From NCBI RefSeq assembly GCF_025244665.1, contig NZ_CP104205.1:1733001-1797000 (forward strand): a stretch of 64,000 nucleotides of DNA. The letters run 5' to 3'. Source of the stretch: Maribacter litopenaei. Lineage in GTDB: Bacteria > Bacteroidota > Bacteroidia > Flavobacteriales > Flavobacteriaceae. Made by a program: the position numbers and the translations under genes. Below are positions 33,537 to 43,939 of this stretch, piece by piece; the stretch's first letter is position 1, and every line of letters starts with the position of its first letter. The notes under the pieces are model-generated. The model saw nothing but the letters and a program-made list of their open reading frames with translations. It searched no databases and was not told the DNA's origin.

Positions 33537-34286
33537 ATGAGAAGAATTTACATCAGCCTTGTTTTAATTTCCTTAATTGCTTGTCAAGAAAAGGAGAAAT
33601 CACCTACTGCCCAAGAGATAGTAGATAACAGTATTGAAGTGAGCGGAGGAAAGAACTATTTAAACTCCAATGTAGATTTTGATTTTAGGGATATACATTA
33701 CAGTTCAATATTAGAAGATGGTCATAAAGTGCTGCGACGTGTAATAACCAACGATACTTCGGTTATTGTGGATAGAAAAGCAAATACAGGTTTTGAGCGA
33801 TTCGTTAATGATAGCCTAATTATACTGGCAGATACCTCTGCAAATAAATATGCTAATTCTGTAAACTCTGTACATTATTTTGCCTATTTGCCCTTTGGTT
33901 TAAATGATAGGGCTGTTAAAAAGGAGTTGTTGGGTAAAGTGGAAATAAAAGATAAAACCTATTATAAGGTAAAGGTTTCTTTCTCTGAAGAAGGTGGGGG
34001 AGATGATTTTGACGACGTATATGTGTATTGGTTTAATACGGAGACCTTTAAACCGGATTATTTGGCTTATGAATTTCATGTAAATGGTGGAGGACAACGT
34101 TTTAGGGAAGCATATAACGAACGATATATAGGGGATATTCGATTCGTAGATTATAAAAATTATAAGCCCAAAGTGGAGAACACTTCAATCTTTAAGATTG
34201 ACAGTCTATATATTAATGATCAATTGGAACTACTTTCCAATATAGCCTTGGAAAATGTAAAAGTTAATCGGGGCAATTACAATTAA
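33537..34286 (+). CDS. DUF6503-like lipoprotein
   Basis: A 249-residue exported lipoprotein (lipobox SLIAC at about residue 16) of a Bacteroidota-specific family. Typical pattern: TAQEIVDNSIEVSGG near the start, FDFRDIHYSSILEDG, then a beta-rich part with VYVYWFNTETFKPDYLAYEFHVNGGGQRFREAYN, resembling LolA/outer-membrane sorting-type folds. Function unknown. It overlaps the convergent histidine phosphatase gene by 23 nt at the 3' end, with both stops seeming right. Intact. Confidence 0.75.
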   Translation: MRRIYISLVLISLIACQEKEKSPTAQEIVDNSIEVSGGKNYLNSNVDFDFRDIHYSSILEDGHKVLRRVITNDTSVIVDRKANTGFERFVNDSLIILADTSANKYANSVNSVHYFAYLPFGLNDRAVKKELLGKVEIKDKTYYKVKVSFSEEGGGDDFDDVYVYWFNTETFKPDYLAYEFHVNGGGQRFREAYNERYIGDIRFVDYKNYKPKVENTSIFKIDSLYINDQLELLSNIALENVKVNRGNYN

Positions 34287-34806
34287 ATACCAACCTATTA
34301 CTCGTGGCAATTCCGTTTACGATAGTAACAACGAACAATGTTCCGTTCTCGTTGTCATCTATTTGAGTATACTTTTCCTCTCCCATTAATAGATTCACAA
34401 ATTGTGGAGTCGTATTACTGTGACCTACTACCAGTACATCTTTATTAAGATTATCCTTTTTGAATTGGTCAATATCCAAAACCCTGGGATCATAGTACTG
34501 AACATCAATATTTTTCTTTACCGAAGTGGGGGCGGCGGTCATTGAGGTTCTATTGAAATTTGTGGAATAAATGGCATCCAAATCTATCTCATTTAGAATT
34601 TCGGCCCAATGCATGGCCCTACCAAGCCCCTTTTGATTCAACTCAGGGTCAGCATCTTCAGGATCTGATCGATCCTTTTCTGCATGCCTTATTAAATAAA
34701 AAGTAGAAATATCAGGATTTCCATTTGTATTCTCAGCTGGTTTGTCTTCCTTGCAGGAGATAAGGAATATTAAAATGCAAAGTGGTAGAATCTTCAGTAG
34801 TTTCAT
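34264..34806 (-). CDS. Histidine phosphatase (SixA-like) lipoprotein
   Basis: An exported lipoprotein of 180 residues (lipobox FLISC near 18). The catalytic motif TFYLIRHAEKDRS gives the phosphorylated His, with a second His in VLVVGHSNTTPQF, and Arg/Glu positions as in the phosphoglycerate-mutase-like superfamily. Substrate unknown; in this location it would act in the periplasm. Convergent with the DUF6503 gene (23-nt overlap). Intact. Confidence 0.83.
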   Translation of the reverse strand: MKLLKILPLCILIFLISCKEDKPAENTNGNPDISTFYLIRHAEKDRSDPEDADPELNQKGLGRAMHWAEILNEIDLDAIYSTNFNRTSMTAAPTSVKKNIDVQYYDPRVLDIDQFKKDNLNKDVLVVGHSNTTPQFVNLLMGEEKYTQIDDNENGTLFVVTIVNGIATSNRLVFNCNCPD

Positions 34807-34891
34807 GGTTTAGCGATAATATTTGCTTTTATACAGAACTAAATTTACTTTAAAATAGTACGTTAAAGCGCTATTTTTTGTTTTTTTGCAT

Positions 34892-36493
34892 ATGAATAAA
34901 TTTTGTGGGGCTCTTCTTATTGTTTTTGTAGTTGTTGGTATAAAGGCTCAGGATGTCGAACTTCCTAGTGATTATAGGCAGCACAACTTAACGGAGTATA
35001 ATTCCAATTTACTGAATCCTGCATTTTCCTTAGATAGGAACAATCCATCCTCCATTGCCTTTTGGTCTAGATGGCAATGGCAGACTTTTGACGGTGACCC
35101 CACTACATTATTCTTTAATTATTCCCATAAACTAAATGACCTTTCCACGGCAGGACTTGGGTTTTTTCAGCAGAATACGGAGATTTTCATAAATACGGGC
35201 ATCGCTGTCAATTATGCCTATAACATCCAATTGAGTGATCGGGCAAGCCTAGGCGTTGGAATCAATATTTTGGGATTTCAGCAAAAATTGGCTGATCAAA
35301 GATTTTTTACTCCCAATCCAATTCAAACGGAAATTACCAATGACTTTATTGTTCAAATGGCCCCCGGAATCAATGTGAAAATAGATAAGTTGAGTTTGGG
35401 GTTGTCCTCGGAAAATCTCATGGACTATAATATAAGTACAAATGAACGGAACACAAGTTCTGATGGGCGTATTTTCTTGGCCTTGGCCAGTTACGATTTT
35501 CCTGTGGGTATACTTTCTTCAGATGAAAATTCAGTTTTTAGACCGGCTATTTACTATAAATCCATTCCAGGCTTTGATTCCCAACTAGGGATTTCAACAT
35601 TACTTTCTACAAGTAAATTTTGGGGACAGCTTGGTTACAATAGTTTTTATGGAATTTCCGGCGGAGTAGGGGGAAGATTTTTTAAACGCTTTTCACTTGG
35701 TGCCTTGGTTGAATTTGGCTTATCCAATGATATTAGCGGTACAGACCCTTCCTTTGAATTTGTGACATCCTACAAACTAGGACCATTGAAGTCCGAAGAG
35801 CGGTATCCACAGGAAGAGCTTATTGTAGAAGAACCGGTTGAGAAGGAATTGACAAGAGCAGAAAGACTGGCCAAAAGGGAAGAGGAAAGAGAGCAAGAAC
35901 GATTGGCCAAATTGGAACTTCAAAGGCAAAAGGACTCCATTAGGGAAGCAACCAGATTGGCCAGTATAGAACTTGAAGAGTCTAAAAAAGAAGCCCTAAG
36001 AGAAAGGGATTCTATAGCGCAAGCTAGGAAAAGTGAGGCTTTGGCCGAAGCACAGGCCCTTGAAAGGCAAAGAAAACAGGACTCAATTGATGACGTAAAT
36101 AAAGCCAAAGAAGAGGCATTGGCCTTGGAACTGCAACAAAAACAGGATTCCATTAACCAAGCTAAAATGGCAGAAGCAGAACTCGCCAAAAAGGAAGTAG
36201 TGACTCCAGAAAAAGGCGAACGCTATGAGGAAGTGACCAAACAAGGTGCCCTTGAACCGGGATATTATCTAATCGCCAATGTATTTGGTACCAAGCGGTA
36301 TTTTGATGCCTTCATGGCAGATTTACAGAAAAAAGGTCTCAGTCCTGGATCATTTTACAGGGAAACCAACAAATATAATTATGTTTTTCTCGCTAGATAT
36401 GATTCTATTTCGGAAGCCAGGGCTGCAAGAGATTCCAACTTTGGAGGCAAGTATACCGAAAAGACTTGGATTTTTAGAGTTGTGGGAGAATAA
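34892..36493 (+). CDS. PorP/SprF-type outer membrane protein with coiled coil and SPOR-like tail
   Basis: The signal peptide (residues 1-20) is followed by a PorP/SprF-type beta-barrel domain (about 21-305; LLNPAFSLDRNNPSSIAFWSR-like start), which in type IX secretion anchors PorK/N or gliding partners. Residues about 315-440 form a long, highly charged helix (many EREQERLAKLE, QKQDSI repeats), then the last 80 residues look like a SPOR domain (GYYLIANVFGTKRYFDAFMADL...KTWIFRV), a peptidoglycan-binding fold. I start at ATG 34892. This architecture would link the outer membrane barrel to the cell wall; the tail assignment is by pattern. Confidence 0.78.
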   Translation: MNKFCGALLIVFVVVGIKAQDVELPSDYRQHNLTEYNSNLLNPAFSLDRNNPSSIAFWSRWQWQTFDGDPTTLFFNYSHKLNDLSTAGLGFFQQNTEIFINTGIAVNYAYNIQLSDRASLGVGINILGFQQKLADQRFFTPNPIQTEITNDFIVQMAPGINVKIDKLSLGLSSENLMDYNISTNERNTSSDGRIFLALASYDFPVGILSSDENSVFRPAIYYKSIPGFDSQLGISTLLSTSKFWGQLGYNSFYGISGGVGGRFFKRFSLGALVEFGLSNDISGTDPSFEFVTSYKLGPLKSEERYPQEELIVEEPVEKELTRAERLAKREEEREQERLAKLELQRQKDSIREATRLASIELEESKKEALRERDSIAQARKSEALAEAQALERQRKQDSIDDVNKAKEEALALELQQKQDSINQAKMAEAELAKKEVVTPEKGERYEEVTKQGALEPGYYLIANVFGTKRYFDAFMADLQKKGLSPGSFYRETNKYNYVFLARYDSISEARAARDSNFGGKYTEKTWIFRVVGE

Positions 36494-36521
36494 ACTATTT
36501 AAAAATTATAACAATAATTTT

Positions 36522-37112
36522 TTATAATTCCCTTTTTATTAGTACTTCCAAATAGGTAATGGTGTTTAATAAGTACTTCCTGTCCATTGTAATAGTGGAC
36601 ATGGCAATAGCACCTTGTATCATTGTAAACAACTGTTTCGCGAATTGGAGGGGCGTAACGGGTATTTTGATTTCCCCTGCATTAACACCATTTTCCAAAA
36701 CTAGGGCAATTTTCCCTTCAATTTCTTTGATTGTTTCCCTAACTGCAGCAGCGAGTAATTTGTTGTTATGTTGGGCATCTACCCCCACATTTAGAATAGG
36801 ACACCCTCCCATTGGTAAGGTGAAAACATCATATTTCTTATAAAAAGAAGTAAGATTGTTTAGTTTGTCCAAGGAGGAACCTGATATCGAAAGAACATCA
36901 TCCAAACCCTCTAATAAAATACTTCGATTATATTCGAATGCAGAAAGTGCTAGCGCTTCTTTGTTTTCGAAATTCCCATAAAGTGCTCCTTTGGTAAGGC
37001 CGGTAGCTTCGGTTAAATCACTCATACTGGTGCCTACATATCCATGTTTATTAAAAACTGGGGCAACTGTTTCTATGATATAGGCAGTGGTTCTTTCGGC
37101 TTTGGTGGACAT
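36522..37112 (-). CDS. TetR/AcrR-family regulator
   Basis: A 196-residue repressor. The N-terminal helix-turn-helix is clear: AYIIETVAPVFNKHGYVGTSMSDLTEATGLTKGALYGNFENKEAL (helices 1-4, residues about 9-53). The ligand-binding half is helical and unspecific, with PMGGCPILNVGVDAQ resembling the TetR_C_16/YcdC-like class. No target operon is evident beside it; a palindrome lies 32 nt upstream of its start (next entry), so it probably represses itself. Intact. Confidence 0.88.
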   Translation of the reverse strand: MSTKAERTTAYIIETVAPVFNKHGYVGTSMSDLTEATGLTKGALYGNFENKEALALSAFEYNRSILLEGLDDVLSISGSSLDKLNNLTSFYKKYDVFTLPMGGCPILNVGVDAQHNNKLLAAAVRETIKEIEGKIALVLENGVNAGEIKIPVTPLQFAKQLFTMIQGAIAMSTITMDRKYLLNTITYLEVLIKREL

Positions 37113-37143
37113 TTTTGGCAGTTTTATACGAAGATAAAAAAAC

Positions 37144-37159
37144 TATACTGTATGGTATA
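37144..37159. promoter_or_regulatory. Candidate TetR operator
   Basis: Inverted repeat TATAC-N6-GTATA (37144-37148 and 37155-37159) in the short region upstream of the TetR gene. Position and symmetry suit autoregulation. Confidence 0.4.
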
Positions 37160-37174
37160 TCCCGCTCATAAAAA

Positions 37175-37203
37175 AAACGCCCTAAATATTTTTTAGGGCG
37201 TTT
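37175..37203. terminator. Terminator downstream of clpB
   Basis: A 12-bp stem AAACGCCCTAAA/TTTAGGGCGTTT with a 5-nt loop, next to the clpB stop (minus) and flanked by A/T runs. Confidence 0.8.
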
Positions 37204-37221
37204 AACTATTTAATTATCAAT

Positions 37222-39822
37222 TTATACCACCAAATCATTTTGATTTCTAAATACCAGTTCATCGTCAAATGCATCTAAAAGAATGACGCTGTCGGATTTA
37301 ATCTTACCGCTTAACAATTCTTTGGACATATTATTTAGTACCTCTTCTCGGATGGTACGCTTCACAGGCCTGGCACCGAACTGTGGTTCATACCCTCTTT
37401 CAGCCAAATAATCGATGGCCTCATCGGTTGCATCCAAGGTGATGTTCTGTTTATCCAACATTTTCTTTAAACCTTCTAACTGTAATTTCACAATTTCTCT
37501 AATATCCTCCTTGTTCAGCGGTGTGAACATAATAATATCGTCTATTCTGTTCAAGAATTCCGGCCGAATCATTTTATGCAACAAACCTAAGACTTCAACC
37601 CTCGCAGCTTCAGAAGCACTGTGGATATCGGTCGTATTTTCAAATTTTTCCTGTATTATCTGGCTTCCCATATTGCTGGTCATAATAATGATGGTATTCT
37701 TGAAGTCCGCAACACGACCTTTATTATCCGTTAATCGACCCTCATCCAATACTTGGAGTAGGATATTAAAGGTATCCGGATGAGCCTTTTCGATTTCATC
37801 CAGCAACACAACCGAATAGGGACGCCTCCTCACCGCTTCGGTCAATTGACCACCTTCATCATAACCCACATATCCCGGAGGAGCACCTACCAATCTACTT
37901 ACGGAATGCCTTTCCTGATATTCGCTCATATCTATTCTAGTCATCGCATTTTCATCATCGAACAAATAGGAAGCCAAGGTTTTGGCCAGCTCTGTTTTAC
38001 CAACACCTGTTGTACCTAGGAATAGGAAGGATCCAATGGGCTTTTTCATGTCCTGCAGACCGGCCCTGCTTCTTCTTATGGCATCCGACACAGCTTGTAT
38101 GGCTTCATCTTGGCCTACAACCCTTTTATGCAATACATTTTCAAGGTTCAATAATTTTTCCCTTTCACTCTGTAACATTTTTGTGACCGGTATGCCAGTC
38201 CATTTCGCAACAACTTCCGCAATATCCTCGCTAGTTACTTCTTCTTTTATTAATGTGCCGGCATTCTGTTGTTCTGCGAGTTCCTCTTGCAATTTTGCCG
38301 ATTTTCCTGTGCATCCTTTATTTTTCCATATCTGATTTCCGCCACTTTACCGTAATCCCCATTACGTTCAGCTCTTTCCGCTTCCGCCTTGTAATTTTCA
38401 ATATCCATTTTCGTTTTTTGGATATTATCCACAACGGATTTTTCGGTTTCCCATTTGGCAAAAATCTCATTACGCTCTTCTTTAACGTTGGCCAACTCCA
38501 AGTTAAGAGATTTTAACTTGGACTGGTCATTTTCCCTTTTTATGGCCTCAATTTCAATTTCCAGCTGCATTATTTTGCGATCTAAGACATCTAGTTCTTC
38601 TCGGCTTGGAATTTATTTCCATTCGAAGTTTTGATGCGGCCTCATCCATTAGGTCAATGGCCTTATCAGGTAAAAATCTATTGGTAATATATCGTTGGGA
38701 CAATTCCACAGCCGCTATCACTGCCTCATCTTTAATACGGACCTTGTGATGGGTCTCATATCGCTCCTTGATACCCCTAAGAATGGATATGGCACTCTCC
38801 GTATCCGGTTGATCCACAGTTACCTTTTGAAACCGTCGCTCTAAAGCTTTATCCTTTTCAAAGTACTTTTGATACTCGTCTAGAGTAGTAGCTCCAATGG
38901 CCCTGAGTTCGCCCCTAGCCAAGGCTGGTTTTAATATGTTTGCGGCGTCCATGGCTCCTTGACCTCCACCGGCACCCACCAGCGTATGTATTTCATCAAT
39001 GAATAAAATAATGTTACCATCAGCACTGGTTACTTCCTTAATAACGGCTTTAAGACGTTCTTCAAATTCTCCCTTGTATTTGGCACCGGCAATCAAGGCA
39101 CCCATATCCAAAGAATAAATTACTTTATCTTTTAGGTTTTCAGGGATATCACCTTGAACGATTCTATGTGCAAGACCTTCTGCAATGGCTGTCTTACCCA
39201 CTCCTGGCTCACCTACTAGCATGGGATTGTTCTTGGTCCTTCGTGATAGTATTTGCAATACCCTCCTTATTTCCTCATCCCTACCAATAACAGGATCCAG
39301 TTTACCACTATCAGCCAATTCATTTAAATTTTTGGCATATTTGTTCAAAGAATTATAGGTTTCTTCTGCACTTTGTGAAGTAACGTTTGAACCCTTTCTT
39401 AATTCATTGATGGCAGCTACAAGGTTTTTCTCTGTTACTCCTTGATCCTTTAAAATTTGAGATATCTTACTTTTCGATTTAAAAATGGCCAACAAAAGAT
39501 GCTCAATGGATACATATTCATCACCCATATTTTTGGCAATGATGGACGCTTCATTGACCGTTTTTCCTGCTTCCCTTGAAAGCATAATATCTCCTCCTTG
39601 AACTTTAGGAAAGGAATTAAGTTCCTTTTCTAAAATCTGCTTTAATAAGTTGGAGTTGAGTCCCAATTTTTTAAAAATAAAAGGAACTACATTTTCCTCA
39701 ACTTCTGTAATAGCCTTAAATAGATGTTCATTCTCTATTTGCTGATGCCCTAATGATTGGGCTATGACCTGAGCCTGCTGAACAGCCTCCTGTGATTTTA
39801 TGGTGAAATTATTAAAGTTCAT
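37222..39822 (-). CDS. clpB: ATP-dependent disaggregase ClpB, two frameshifts
   Basis: ClpB resolubilises aggregated proteins with DnaK. Domains in order: Clp_N ([13 protein letters not shown]...[11 protein letters not shown]), first AAA+ ([22 protein letters not shown]), coiled-coil middle domain (38254-38620), second AAA+ ([36 protein letters not shown]). Frames break near 38610, where CCGAGAAG read as CCAGAAG gives [14 protein letters not shown], and near 38297, where a run of A seems one short ([15 protein letters not shown]). Repaired length about 866, normal. Single gene with its terminator at 37175-37203. Confidence 0.92.
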
Positions 39823-39846
39823 ATATCGTAGTTTTGTATTGTATGT

Positions 39847-39854
39847 TACTTTTG
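39847..39854 (+). promoter_or_regulatory. -7 box TACTTTTG upstream of ytxJ
   Basis: Consensus TAnnTTTG in the 157-nt region between divergent clpB and ytxJ. It leaves a leader of about 125 nt before ATG 39980. Confidence 0.35.
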
Positions 39855-39979
39855 TAGAGGAAAGGCAACAACCCTACCAATCATATTAACAGGACAAAAT
39901 GTCGTGTATCCTGAAGGTTTTAAAGACATAAAGTCAGTTTGTATGAATGAGTACACGAACCTATTAAAGTTAGAGGAAG

Positions 39980-40375
39980 ATGGGATTATTTGGTAATTTT
40001 TTTAGTAAAAATAATAATGGAAATACTGATGAAAGCTCAAATATTCCATGGGTATCACTTGAAAATATAACCCAACTAGATAAAGTGGTCGAAAATTCAA
40101 AAAGTAGACCCCAGGCCATTTTTAAACATTCTACAACATGTGGGGTTAGCAGAATGGTTCTGAATATGTTCAAATCCTCCTATTCATTGGAACCATCACA
40201 AATGGATTTTTACTTTTTGGATTTACATGCATACAGAGCGGTATCTAATGCAATTGCTGATAGGTTTGAAGTTATGCACCAATCACCGCAGCTTCTCATT
40301 ATAAAAAATGGAGTAGTGGTGGCCCATAGTTCACATGGGGGAATCTCGGAAATTAAACTTGAAAAATATGTATAA
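39980..40375 (+). CDS. ytxJ: Bacillithiol system redox-active protein YtxJ
   Basis: A 131-residue thioredoxin-fold protein of the YtxJ (DUF2847) family. The key motif is IFKHSTTCGVSRM with its single active-site cysteine (about residue 54), then FYFLDLHAYRAVSNAIADRFEVMHQSPQLLII, including the cis-proline region. It is thought to remove bacillithiol from thiolated proteins; Flavobacteriia make bacillithiol. Divergent from clpB and followed at once by a perfect terminator palindrome. Intact. Confidence 0.88.
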   Translation: MGLFGNFFSKNNNGNTDESSNIPWVSLENITQLDKVVENSKSRPQAIFKHSTTCGVSRMVLNMFKSSYSLEPSQMDFYFLDLHAYRAVSNAIADRFEVMHQSPQLLIIKNGVVVAHSSHGGISEIKLEKYV

Positions 40376-40401
40376 AAAAACTCCGCAATTGCGGAGTTTT
40401 T
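40376..40401. terminator. Bidirectional terminator after ytxJ
   Basis: Perfect 13-bp palindrome AAAAACTCCGCAA/TTGCGGAGTTTTT, ending the plus-strand ytxJ and also serving the minus-strand lipoprotein gene that stops at 40405. Confidence 0.85.
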
Positions 40402-40404
40402 AGT

Positions 40405-41590
40405 TTAATTGAAACTTTGTCTCGTGAGAATGGATTTTAGATTGTTCTTTAAATCTTCGCCGGCATCATAGACCATTTGTTCATTAGTTGGAAATGGAAC
40501 CCTTGCGGCTTGTAGAAACGGTAATAGGTCATTGTCTAAGGCACGCTTATCGCCGTTGTAATTGGCATAAATGTGTTCAAAGACAAATTCGCTTGCCAAT
40601 GGATATTGATTTATCTGCTGTTTTTTTCTTAAATCCGTAAAATTTACCACACCGACTACTTGAGCGCTTTTGAATTGGGTAAATTGATAGAAATCACAGC
40701 GCACAGTTTTAAATTTATCCACTTTTATTTTGTTACCAAGGCTATCCTTAACAACATTGCCATTTTGGTCCTCAACATACTGAAACCCATCCTTGATTTG
40801 CTTTTCCTTGATGATTTGCTTTTCATTTACCTGTTCCGGAGAAATGTTGATATCTTGAAAAGAAACTTCCATCAAATAGTCATAATTAATATTGGACAAC
40901 CTATTTGTATGGTATTCCGTCCATAGATTGTTCAATCCATAGGTATTGAGATTCAATAACTCTTCTTCAAGACGTTGCGGTATCACTTTATCCGTATTAT
41001 TTACCATCTCTACCATCACATAATCCAGCCCTTTTTGGTAAGCCTCGTCCATTTTATCCTTTAGTATCCCTATAATTCGGATTGATTTCTTCCAAAAACT
41101 TTAAATCGTCATAAGCTGACCTATATTCATTTTTGTATCTCGCATTTTGCAACAGTCCTACTGCGTTATTATATAGATAGTCTGACAATTCTACCTTTGC
41201 GGCTATAATATCGGAATCATAATTGTTGAAATTGAATCTAGCATTTCTATTCTCCTCTACAATGTGAAGAGGCAATAATGGCCTGATTCTTTGTTGAATT
41301 TCCTTCAACCTAGCATAGGATTCGTAAATAGTTTCGTAATTGGCCGGATTACCGTCCTTTTTAAGAAACTTAATATTTTGCAGCTCTCTTTCCGTATTCT
41401 TTTGGTAGGCTACCTCCAAAAGAACAATGTAGGCTTGATTGCTTTTTTTTGTCTTATTTTCTGCAATGTTTACAATTGCTTTGTTTATGGCGGCATTGTA
41501 ATTCCCTGAATTCAATGCTTCCTGAGTTCTCTTTACCCCGCTACAGGACCATAATAGGGTAATCATACCAAAAAGTAGAAATCTTTTCAT
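40405..41590 (-). CDS. TPR-like exported lipoprotein, frameshifted
   Basis: Two abutting frames, 41054-41614 and 40405-41052, are one gene: reading AAAGGATAAAATG near 41051 as AAAGATAAAATG joins NPNYRDTK to DKMDEAYQKGLDYVM. The product is about 395 residues, starting at ATG 41590 (MKRFLLFGMITLLWSC, a lipobox), with an N-terminal helical repeat region (NYNAAINKAIVNIAE...) and a mixed C-terminal part with VVGVVNFTDLRKKQ. Family not recognised with certainty; similar lipoproteins are widespread in Flavobacteriia. This break is not at the CCAGA motif. Stands alone, ending at the shared terminator. Confidence 0.72.
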
Positions 41591-41808
41591 AACTAAAACT
41601 TTTAAAGGTTTCATTGCTATATTTCAAGAGCTGTGCCGGAAATATTCCAATACATAACGAAAAAGGATAAAGATTAGTGTAAAATAGACGAACTACATTT
41701 TTATTTATTATTCCTATCAATTTATTGCTAACCTTCAGTTATTAACTTTTGTTTGATAAAAAAAGTGGACTACCTAAATTTTATGATAGTAGAAAGTGGA
41801 TCATATTG

Positions 41809-41816
41809 TACTTTTG
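41809..41816 (+). promoter_or_regulatory. -7 box TACTTTTG of glyA
   Basis: Consensus TAnnTTTG, 25 nt before ATG 41842; no TTG at ideal distance was found. Confidence 0.42.
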
Positions 41817-41841
41817 CACAGGATTTTAATATGTATAAAAA

Positions 41842-43132
41842 ATGGAAAGGGATACTCAAATTTTTGAACTCATAGAAGCGGAAAGAAAGCGTCAGACAAA
41901 TGGAATAGAACTGATTGCCTCTGAAAATTTTGTCAGTCCACAGGTGATGGAAGCTGCAGGTTCCGTTCTTACCAACAAATATGCCGAGGGATATCCTGGC
42001 AAGCGGTATTATGGAGGATGCGAGGTCGTTGACGAAGTAGAGCAACTGGCTATTGACAGAGCAAAGGAGTTGTTTGGAGCGGAGTATGCCAATGTGCAGC
42101 CCCATTCCGGTTCACAGGCCAATGCTTCCGTTTATCATGCCTGTTTGCAGGCGGGAGACAAAATCTTGGGATTTGATTTATCGCATGGTGGCCATCTAAC
42201 GCATGGCTCTCCTGTAAATTTTTCCGGAAAATTGTACAACCCTGTATTTTACGGTGTAGATGAGAAAACAGGCACCTTGGATTACGATAAGATTCAGGAA
42301 ATTGCTAAAAAGGAGCAACCCAAATTGATAATTGCGGGTGCTTCAGCCTATTCCCGAGATATAGATTTCAAAAGATTCAGGGAAATAGCGGACAGTGTCG
42401 GTGCCTTGCTTTTGGCTGATATCTCACATCCCGCCGGATTAATCGCAAAAGGTTTACTTAGCGACCCAATACCTCATTGCCATATTGTAACCACAACCAC
42501 CCATAAAACGTTAAGAGGTCCAAGAGGCGGTCTTATTTTAATGGGCAAGGATTTTGACAATCCTTTCGGAATCAAACTTAAAAATGGTAGTTTAAGAAAA
42601 ATGTCCGCCCTTCCTGGATCCGGCCGTTTTTCCTGGAAATCAAGGAGGTCCTTTAGAACATATTATTGCAGCTAAAGCGGTCGCTTTTGGGGAAGCGCTT
42701 ACGGATGAATTTGGGGTTTATATGCAACAGGTCAAGAAAAATGCGGATGCAATGGCCAAAGCATTCGTGGCCAGGGATTATAATATTATTTACGGTGGAA
42801 CCGATAACCATATGATGTTAATCGATTTAAGAAATAAAGGAATTACCGGTAAAGATGCGGAAAAAGCATTGGTTTTGGCTGATATTACGGCGAATAAGAA
42901 CATGGTGCCTTTTGACGATAAATCACCTTTTGTAACTTCGGAATTCGTTTTGGAACGGCCGCTATTACAACTAGAGGCTTAGTAGAGGAAGATATGGAGA
43001 CAGTTGTAGAGTTTATAGATAAAGTATTGACAAATCCGAGAGGATACTCAAATAATTTCTGAAGTAAAGAAAAGTGTCAATGCCATGATGGGAGGTAGGG
43101 CCATATTTAATGAGATGACCATTAAAGCCTAA
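41842..43132 (+). CDS. glyA: Serine hydroxymethyltransferase, three frameshifts
   Basis: GlyA converts serine to glycine with tetrahydrofolate (PLP enzyme). Motifs: [53 protein letters not shown] (PLP lysine). Breaks near 42610, 42952 and 43045 are healed as [18 protein letters not shown] (TTCCTGG to TTCTGG), [12 protein letters not shown] (TTCGG to TTCTGG) and [13 protein letters not shown] (CCGAGAG to CCAGAG), all conserved stretches. Repaired length is the normal 424 or so. As glyA is essential or nearly so, three breaks in one copy point to sequence error. Own promoter upstream; 3' end overlaps the convergent gene by 4 nt. Confidence 0.93.
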
Positions 43133-43791
43133 TTATTCTCATCAAACAAGTGATAATCGAGGTTTGCAGCAATAAATTTATTGTCCTGCACATCGAAAAT
43201 TAATCCGTCTACTTCAGACTCCATGTAAATCCCCCAATACTCCTTGTACGAAGAGGGTGTTGGGGATTTTTCATTTAGATCCATCGTATGAGAATTGCCG
43301 AGGTTATCCTCAAAGACGGGAATAAAGATTTCTTCCGGTTGTTCGGTCAATCCTTTGGTTATAGACACGTACTGCTTTGCAACTTCTGTTATAATCGTAT
43401 TGAACTGCTCAGGAATACTGTTTTTGTAGATATTTTTAATAATGATATTGGTATCACTTAAATACAAGGTAATTTCCTGAATATCAATATCCCATTCCTT
43501 GTTTTGAGCAGTTAAAAGATCAAAATTCTTAGCGAGAATTGAGCCATGGATGTCAGTAGAACCCCAAAGCCCCTTGTTAAAATGACCTAGTACATCAATA
43601 AGGTTTAATGGACAGTCAAGCTCCAAAATCAAACCCAATTTTTGATTACAATCCTTGCTGTTCTTGATTGTAACTTCGGAAAAATAACCTAATTCAAGTG
43701 ATCTCTTAAAATCTTGCAGACCGAAAATGCATTCAGCCGACGTTATATTTAAATTTTGAATAGGTTGATAACCATGTAATTTGAAAAGCAT
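43129..43791 (-). CDS. Hypothetical protein, 220 residues
   Basis: A soluble protein without signal peptide or membrane segment (MLFKLHGYQPIQNLNITS start). It contains mixed alpha/beta sequence, with YFSEVTIKNSKDCNQKLGLILELDCPL in the first half and SSYKEYWGIYMESEVDGLIFDV near the end; no family is recognised. It is convergent with glyA and upstream (minus strand) of nothing obvious. The 148 nt to the next gene hold no feature I can name. It is intact, and codon usage resembles neighbours. Confidence 0.6.
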   Translation of the reverse strand: MLFKLHGYQPIQNLNITSAECIFGLQDFKRSLELGYFSEVTIKNSKDCNQKLGLILELDCPLNLIDVLGHFNKGLWGSTDIHGSILAKNFDLLTAQNKEWDIDIQEITLYLSDTNIIIKNIYKNSIPEQFNTIITEVAKQYVSITKGLTEQPEEIFIPVFEDNLGNSHTMDLNEKSPTPSSYKEYWGIYMESEVDGLIFDVQDNKFIAANLDYHLFDENN

Positions 43792-43939
43792 TCTTTACAA
43801 TTCTTTTATTATAAAGATAGCCTTAATGCATATTCACAGGACTTAGGAAAACCTTAGAATTTCGGAGGATATTGTAATATTCTAAAAACTTAAATTACAA
43901 GATATTGTATTTCAATTAGTTACAATTCTTAAAGCAACA

